Source: Candidatus Omnitrophota bacterium (GTDB lineage: Bacteria > Omnitrophota > Gorgyraeia > Zapsychrales > Fredricksoniimonadaceae). Taken from it: 25,949 nt of DNA. Position 1 is the stretch's first letter. Every line of letters starts with the position of its first letter. Shown here in pieces: positions 22,009 to 25,949 of the stretch. The stretch lies in assembly GCA_023247575.1 (NCBI GenBank), contig JAHFGE010000009.1, forward strand, positions 1,140-27,088, written 5' to 3'. The translations under genes and the position numbers were made by a program. Under the pieces are notes generated by a model. It did no database searches, had not been told where the DNA came from, and saw only the letters and a list, made by a program, of their open reading frames with translations.

Positions 22009-25000
22009 TAACCTGCTCCACCTGCAGCTCATCCAGATAAATGAGATAGCCTTCGATGGTATGGGCAGGATAAAACGCTTTGATTAAATCCATATACCCC
22101 CGCATCTGTTCCTTATGTTGCTCTTGGCCTAGCCGGGAGGTTTTGTAGTCCACCACCCAGACGGCCCGCGGTTGCACCATCAAACGATCAATGCGCCTGG
22201 TATCGCCAAAAGCGTTCACAAATTCCTTTTCGCAAAATACTTGAGCCTCCAAAGGTAAATAGAAAAACTTTTTTAAGTTCGGCGCTGTCACAATGGGTTG
22301 AACTTCTGGCTCAATATTGACCTTGGCCTGTGACAAATTACCGATTTGACTTAAAAGCTCATGGATGACTTCTCCCTGATAAGCAGCAGACACAGATATG
22401 GCTTTCTGCAAGAGAAACTCTTCTTTTAATTTCGGTAACCACTGATCGTCAACAAAATGGGAAATTTTACGGTAAGGTTCAACAGGCTGATGGGTACGCG
22501 GCCGCTGGGCTGGGGTCCCCATATGAAAACATTCCTCAGGAATAAGAAACCGCGCTGCATTGATGCTATGGCCGCTGCGCTGGGGGATAAAAACGTACAT
22601 CTCCTCAATGGCACGGGTTAAAGCCACATAGACAATGTTTAATTCCAGAAAAAGAGCTTTTTTATATTCGGCCTCATACCGGGCCTGAAGCTCGGGACAA
22701 AACCTCCTGTAACTTTCTTTTAAACGCACCAGGCTAATGCCCTGCTCCTGGACATCCAACAGGTACGATTGAGCTCCGTCGCGGCCGCCAGAGCCAACCT
22801 TGATATCCATTTCCAAAAATGGAATAACCACGACGGGAAATTCCAAGCCTTTGGCCTTATGCACGGTCAATATATGCACGGCCTCAGCCTGCGGCATAGG
22901 AACAAACCGTTCCTGTTCCTGCATCTGATCGTAATAATCCAAAAAGTCGGCCAAATCACAACTTTGCTCTTCATGCATTTTAACCAGCTGCAAAAGATGG
23001 ATGACAAAACCCTGATCCTTAGGAAAAAGTTCTTCACAACGAAAACGGGCCAGAAGGCCAGCGGTTAATTCATATAAGGGATAAACGCCGACCTGACGGA
23101 AAAATGGTTCGAAGTAATCTTCCCAAACCTGCGGGAAAGCATCGCGAAACAACTTATAAAAATATAAATCCTTCTGGCTGTCCCTTTGCCGGGCCGACTC
23201 GAATAAAAAATTTCTTAAAACCTCAGGGCTTAAACCGCTCGCCTTGGGTAAAAGTTCTCCCAAACAAAACTGGGCAAAAGTATTATTGTCGATGGGTGAA
23301 TTCAAGAAAGTCAAAAAGGCTATCAATTCCGCCACCAGGGGATTATTTTTGATGTCGCTGTTGCGCTCCGACTGGGCGTAAATCCCCTCTTTCCAAAACC
23401 ATTGGGTGATTTCTTCCAGTTCTTGATTGCTTCGAGTCAAAATCGCTATGTCCTTTAAAGCAAAACGCTGCTGCAGCTGTTGAATCAGGGCCACCAACTT
23501 TGTTCTGGCCTCCTCGCTGTATTCAGATTTGGTGCGCCCTGATAAATGTTCAACTCTGACGATCCCCCCAGTTAAATCCTTGCCCGGCGATTGCCGGGCA
23601 GCCCCAAAGGCGTTAACGATATGGCCAAAATCCTCGTCGCTAAAATACACCCCGTCTCGTTTGTGTTCCTTGTCATCCTCGTATTTACGATCCAGAAAAG
23701 CACGCAAGTTTTCCAGATTAAAAACGCCATTGTTAAACTCAATAATGTTCGGGCCGCTGCGGTAATTTTTATCCAGGTTCTGAATTTGCACATAGTCAGC
23801 CAATTGGCTTTGCAAGGCATCAAAGAGGCGGCTTTCCCCTCCTCGAAAAGCATAGATCGCCTGCTTTTTATCCCCCACATAAAATAACGAACCCCGGCCC
23901 GCCAGGGCCTCCTGGACCATGGAAGATAAATTGCGCCACTGGGCCAATGAGGTGTCCTGAAACTCATCGATGAGATAATGCTGCAGACGGGCCGCCAGAC
24001 GCAAATAAAGCTCTTGCACGGTGACCAAATCATTGTCAAATAAGCTCGCTGCTTTACGGTTAAGTTCTTCCAAAAATAAAACATCATCCCGACGGGATAA
24101 CTCATAAAAATGATCGAGCAGGGTATCAAAAAGCTCAATATAGGCATTAAACATGGTGCGGCTCTCCAGCCAGCAAAGGTCATGGATGTCCTGCCTTAAC
24201 TGATTCCACAATTTTCTTACCTCTGCCGTCACTGCCCCGTCTTTGTTGACGGGGAATTCGTCCTGCGCCCAATAGGGCTTCAGCTCATCGACGTCAAAAA
24301 TTCCATCGTGAGTTTGCAAAAAATCCTGCACATGCGTCAAAAATCGTTTATGGGTCTGGGGCGGGCATAAAGGCTGCAACTTCCTGATGAGCGCGTAAAT
24401 ATTCCTTTTCTTGGCAAATACCTCCTCAACCCCCGGGTTAAAGGAGGTTAAAGGTTTTTGATAGGTATTATATGGACGAAACAAAACCGTCATGACATCG
24501 AGAAGATCCTCTTTGGGAAACCATCCCCAACGGTTTTCCAAAAACAGATACTGGCGGATAAAATTTTCGAATAATTGATGAATCTTCTTGTCGCTATGGG
24601 ATCTATCCAGCAATTCATCGAGGGCCAATTGCAAATAATCCAAAAAATTGCGCTGGATTTTAAACCGTGCCGAAAGCCCTATTTTGAAAGAACAGCTAGA
24701 TAAAAGTGCGTTGATAAAACTGTCAATGGTCTGCACTTGAAAATAGTGGTAATAGTAAATGACTTCTTCCATGAGGGAAAAAGCCAGACCAGAGGCTTTA
24801 TCTTCGTTGATGCCAACCGGTAAAAGAATGTCTTGAACTTCATGAGATTTTAATTGTTTGAGGGCGATGCGTTTGAGGAAATCCAGAATGCGGGATTTCA
24901 TCTCCCAGGTGGCTTTATTGGTAAAAGTGATGGCGAGAATGGATTGGATGGGAACATTGTGTTGTCCAGCCAACACCAGAGCCAGCTGCACATAGCGCTT

Positions 25001-25078
25001 GGCTAAGGCATAGGTTTTGCCGCTGCCAGCAGAGGCTTCCACGACGATGACTTCAGGGAATTGGAATAAATTTGACAT
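22001..25078 (-). CDS. addA: AddA/RecB-type UvrD helicase with C-terminal nuclease
   Basis: This is an ATP-dependent 3'-5' helicase-nuclease of about 1025 residues, partner of the AddB-like protein encoded next. Helicase motifs are complete: I EASAGSGKTYALAKRYVQL; Ia ILAITFTNKATWEMK; II YLIDEFQDTSLAQW; III FYVGDKKQAIYAFRGGE; IV LDKNYRSG; V VHILTVHKAKGLEFPVVVI; VI IVYVALTRAIEEMYVF. A RecB-type nuclease ends the protein: GEVIHELLSQIG, RRIDRLMVQP and VWVVDYKTSRLG. ATG 25078 is preferred over TTG 25084; no strong ribosome binding site is visible, 12 bp after ppa. Three hairpin-forming sequences lie inside the gene (23581, 24235, 24421). The AddA name rests on architecture and pairing. Confidence 0.9.
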   Translation of the reverse strand: MSNLFQFPEVIVVEASAGSGKTYALAKRYVQLALVLAGQHNVPIQSILAITFTNKATWEMKSRILDFLKRIALKQLKSHEVQDILLPVGINEDKASGLAFSLMEEVIYYYHYFQVQTIDSFINALLSSCSFKIGLSARFKIQRNFLDYLQLALDELLDRSHSDKKIHQLFENFIRQYLFLENRWGWFPKEDLLDVMTVLFRPYNTYQKPLTSFNPGVEEVFAKKRNIYALIRKLQPLCPPQTHKRFLTHVQDFLQTHDGIFDVDELKPYWAQDEFPVNKDGAVTAEVRKLWNQLRQDIHDLCWLESRTMFNAYIELFDTLLDHFYELSRRDDVLFLEELNRKAASLFDNDLVTVQELYLRLAARLQHYLIDEFQDTSLAQWRNLSSMVQEALAGRGSLFYVGDKKQAIYAFRGGESRLFDALQSQLADYVQIQNLDKNYRSGPNIIEFNNGVFNLENLRAFLDRKYEDDKEHKRDGVYFSDEDFGHIVNAFGAARQSPGKDLTGGIVRVEHLSGRTKSEYSEEARTKLVALIQQLQQRFALKDIAILTRSNQELEEITQWFWKEGIYAQSERNSDIKNNPLVAELIAFLTFLNSPIDNNTFAQFCLGELLPKASGLSPEVLRNFLFESARQRDSQKDLYFYKLFRDAFPQVWEDYFEPFFRQVGVYPLYELTAGLLARFRCEELFPKDQGFVIHLLQLVKMHEEQSCDLADFLDYYDQMQEQERFVPMPQAEAVHILTVHKAKGLEFPVVVIPFLEMDIKVGSGGRDGAQSYLLDVQEQGISLVRLKESYRRFCPELQARYEAEYKKALFLELNIVYVALTRAIEEMYVFIPQRSGHSINAARFLIPEECFHMGTPAQRPRTHQPVEPYRKISHFVDDQWLPKLKEEFLLQKAISVSAAYQGEVIHELLSQIGNLSQAKVNIEPEVQPIVTAPNLKKFFYLPLEAQVFCEKEFVNAFGDTRRIDRLMVQPRAVWVVDYKTSRLGQEQHKEQMRGYMDLIKAFYPAHTIEGYLIYLDELQVEQVIE
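23581..23600. repeat. Hairpin palindrome inside addA
   Basis: TGCCCGGC and GCCGGGCA flank a four-base loop (8-bp perfect stem). It is read in frame as part of AARQSPGK between helicase blocks. Confidence 0.6.
24235..24254. repeat. Hairpin palindrome inside addA
   Basis: CCCCGTC and GACGGGG pair over 7 bp around a six-base loop. It is read in frame within EFPVNKDGAVTAE. Its ends resemble the palindrome in lgt. Confidence 0.5.
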
Positions 25079-25090
25079 GAACAAAACGGA

Positions 25091-25771
25091 TTAATCTTCG
25101 AGGATATTAGCCATCATGGCTTCCAGCTGGCCAAAACGAGAGGTGTAATCCTGGCGCGAGCGGCGGATAACTTCCATGGCCTCCTCTCGCCCATACACAT
25201 GGGTAATTTCGCAGGCTCTTTCTTCGCTGCCAGGGAGGTCTTTGTAAGTGAGAAAATAATGTTTGAGCCGATCAACGAACGCCCGAGGGCAATCCTCGAT
25301 ATTGTTCCACTGGCTGTAAAGGCCATCCCCATTCATAATCGCAATGATTTTATCGTCGGCCTGTCCGCCGTCAATCATGCGAAAGCCGCCAATAGGAACA
25401 GCGCGTACGATAATATCGCCATGGCTGATGACCTTTTCGGTCAAGACGCAGATGTCCATGGGGTCTTCATCTCCGATGATATAATCGCGTCCGGTACGTT
25501 CACGACAAAGCTCGGCCACATTTTTAGAACAATACGTTTGAGGAATAAAGCCATACAGGGTCGGACAAATGCTGGAATATTTCTGGGGACGGTCGACTTT
25601 CAAAAATCCGCTTTTTTTGTCAATCTCATATTTGACCGTATCCGAAGGCACTGTTTCAATATAACTGTTGACTAATTTGGGGGCGTCTTCGCCAATAGGA
25701 ATTCCGTGCCAGGGGTGAGAATGCAACAAAGGGGCTAAGGTGTGCCATAAAGAATTAAGATCGTTGTTCAT
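25091..25771 (-). CDS. ppa: Inorganic pyrophosphatase, family I, chlamydial type
   Basis: Ppa hydrolyses pyrophosphate to two phosphates and drives biosynthetic reactions forward. The 226-residue protein has the family I active-site blocks: VKYEIDKKSGFLKVDRPQ, YGFIPQTYC, GDEDPMDICVLTEK (the metal-binding D-x-D-P-x-D, with Glu where Gly is common), IGGFRMIDGGQADDKIIAI and HYFLTYKDLPG. Length and the N-terminal SHPWHGIPIG plus HYFLTYK blocks match the longer chlamydial enzymes better than the 176-residue E. coli type. ATG 25771 has GAGG seven bases upstream and a good promoter about 20 bp further. addA follows 12 bp later. Confidence 0.94.
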   Translation of the reverse strand: MNNDLNSLWHTLAPLLHSHPWHGIPIGEDAPKLVNSYIETVPSDTVKYEIDKKSGFLKVDRPQKYSSICPTLYGFIPQTYCSKNVAELCRERTGRDYIIGDEDPMDICVLTEKVISHGDIIVRAVPIGGFRMIDGGQADDKIIAIMNGDGLYSQWNNIEDCPRAFVDRLKHYFLTYKDLPGSEERACEITHVYGREEAMEVIRRSRQDYTSRFGQLEAMMANILED

Positions 25772-25786
25772 AATTTGTCCTCACTA

Positions 25787-25814
25787 AGTATACTCAAGCG
25801 GCCGATAATTTCAA
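25787..25814 (-). promoter_or_regulatory. Sigma70-like promoter of ppa-addA-addB
   Basis: On the minus strand TTGAAA (25809-25814) is spaced 16 bp from TATACT (25787-25792), each 5/6 to consensus. It lies just upstream of GAGG and ATG 25771. A small inverted repeat CAAGAA/TTCTTG (25812-25828) touches the -35 box. Confidence 0.6.
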
Positions 25815-25836
25815 GAAGATATTTCTTGCTGTCATC

Positions 25837-25894
25837 TACGAATTAAAAGTGCACTGTTTTTAAAGGAATTTACGATTTAAAAGTGCACTCTTTT
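25837..25894. repeat. Two direct repeats at the IS end
   Basis: Copies at 25837-25860 and 25871-25894 share TACGA, TTAAAAGTGCACT and TTTT, with two differences. Each contains the palindrome AGTGCACT and would suit a transposase-binding site. Confidence 0.8.
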
Positions 25895-25896
25895 AT

Positions 25897-25931
25897 GTGC
25901 CATACTTCCAGTAAAAACTGGAGGATGGCAC
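25897..25931 (+). promoter_or_regulatory. Hairpin sequestering the Shine-Dalgarno of the IS ORF
   Basis: GTGCCAT (25897-25903) pairs with ATGGCAC (25925-25931), and inside it CTTCCAGT pairs with ACTGGAGG (one G-T) around AAAA. The strong site GGAGG (25920-25924), eight bases before ATG 25933, lies in the right arm and would be hidden in folded mRNA. Confidence 0.6.
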
Positions 25932-25932
25932 T

Positions 25933-25949
25933 ATGACACAATTACACAA
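25933..25949 (+). CDS. Start of the IS-encoded ORF (partial, probable transposase)
   Basis: ATG 25933 has GGAGG eight bases upstream. Only five codons (MTQLH) fit before the window ends, so the product cannot be identified by sequence. Its position directly after the repeated IS terminus makes a transposase likely. Confidence 0.45.

Larger units (their letters stand above)
25830..25949 (+). mobile_element. Left end of a probable IS21-like insertion sequence (cut by window edge)
   Basis: A TGTCATCTACG-like terminus begins near 25830. Two direct repeats of 24-25 bp follow (25837 and 25871; tacga-ttaaaagtgcact-ttt, two mismatches, 34-bp period), each centred on AAAAGTGCACT. A hairpin and an ORF reading rightward come next. 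Multiple internal copies of the terminal sequence before a first ORF are typical of IS21-family ends. The family is inferred from this architecture only; the transposase lies outside the window. The left boundary is 16 bp from the -35 box of ppa. Confidence 0.55.

Noticed and set aside
23572..24183. 203-codon minus-strand ORF in another frame of addA
   Set aside because: The addA frame carries helicase motifs II to IV across this region; the alternative frame is Trp/Met/Arg-rich and without motif.
25199..25675. 158-codon plus-strand ORF
   Set aside because: It lies wholly antisense to ppa, whose motifs are unambiguous, and its translation has no recognisable domain or ribosome binding site.
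1..25949. CRISPR array, tRNA or rRNA genes
   Set aside because: No regularly spaced identical repeats, no cloverleaf-like sequence with CCA-side features and no rRNA-like blocks were recognised; the palindromic elements are dispersed, not arrayed.

Overview
The window reads as a compact bacterial chromosome segment. Apart from its right-hand edge and one doubtful small ORF, every convincing gene is on the minus strand, with short gaps or 4-bp ATGA overlaps that suggest long operons. The inorganic pyrophosphatase is of the chlamydial type, and ileS-dksA-lspA-lgt-rluD are in tandem. This makes me think of a PVC-superphylum organism, possibly an Omnitrophota-like lineage. That is an inference from remembered family resemblance, not a database result. 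I see no rRNA, tRNA or CRISPR array, and no gene-free stretch above 300 bases.

Layout in transcription order (right to left). At 25830-25949 lies the left end of a probable IS21-like element reading outward on the plus strand. Next is ppa-addA-addB (25771 to 19231), with its own promoter. A CheY-like receiver protein then leads yggS-proC-mtnP-ileS-dksA-lspA-lgt-rluD (19136 to 10834): PLP homeostasis, proline synthesis, methylthioadenosine salvage, Ile-tRNA charging, and lipoprotein modification and processing. A membrane-anchored coiled-coil protein and aroA follow (10789 to 8712), then mreB-mreC and a YadGH-type ABC exporter (8678 to 5116). A periplasmic YceI protein (5054 to 4479) and an MscS-related membrane protein (4333 to 3671) come next. 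The left end is a probable seven-gene operon with a promoter near 3500: PilZ protein, zinc-ribbon protein, second PilZ protein, RluA-family pseudouridine synthase, CdaA diadenylate cyclase, a 29-residue CdaR-anchor-like microprotein, and pdxJ.

Two things stand out. First, a family of 28-bp palindromes with fixed ends (GTAGGGGC and GCCCCTAC) and a variable self-complementary core occurs at least five times. Two copies supply the TAG stop codons of mreC and ileS. Three lie inside proC, yggS and addB and are translated in frame as extra peptides such as VGAYGxxPL, much like Rickettsia palindromic elements. Other palindromes occur inside lgt and addA and in the tail of rluD. Second, the left operon joins a c-di-AMP synthase to two PilZ proteins with intact c-di-GMP-binding motifs. 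It also replaces the usual cdaR gene with a microprotein that keeps only the membrane anchor.
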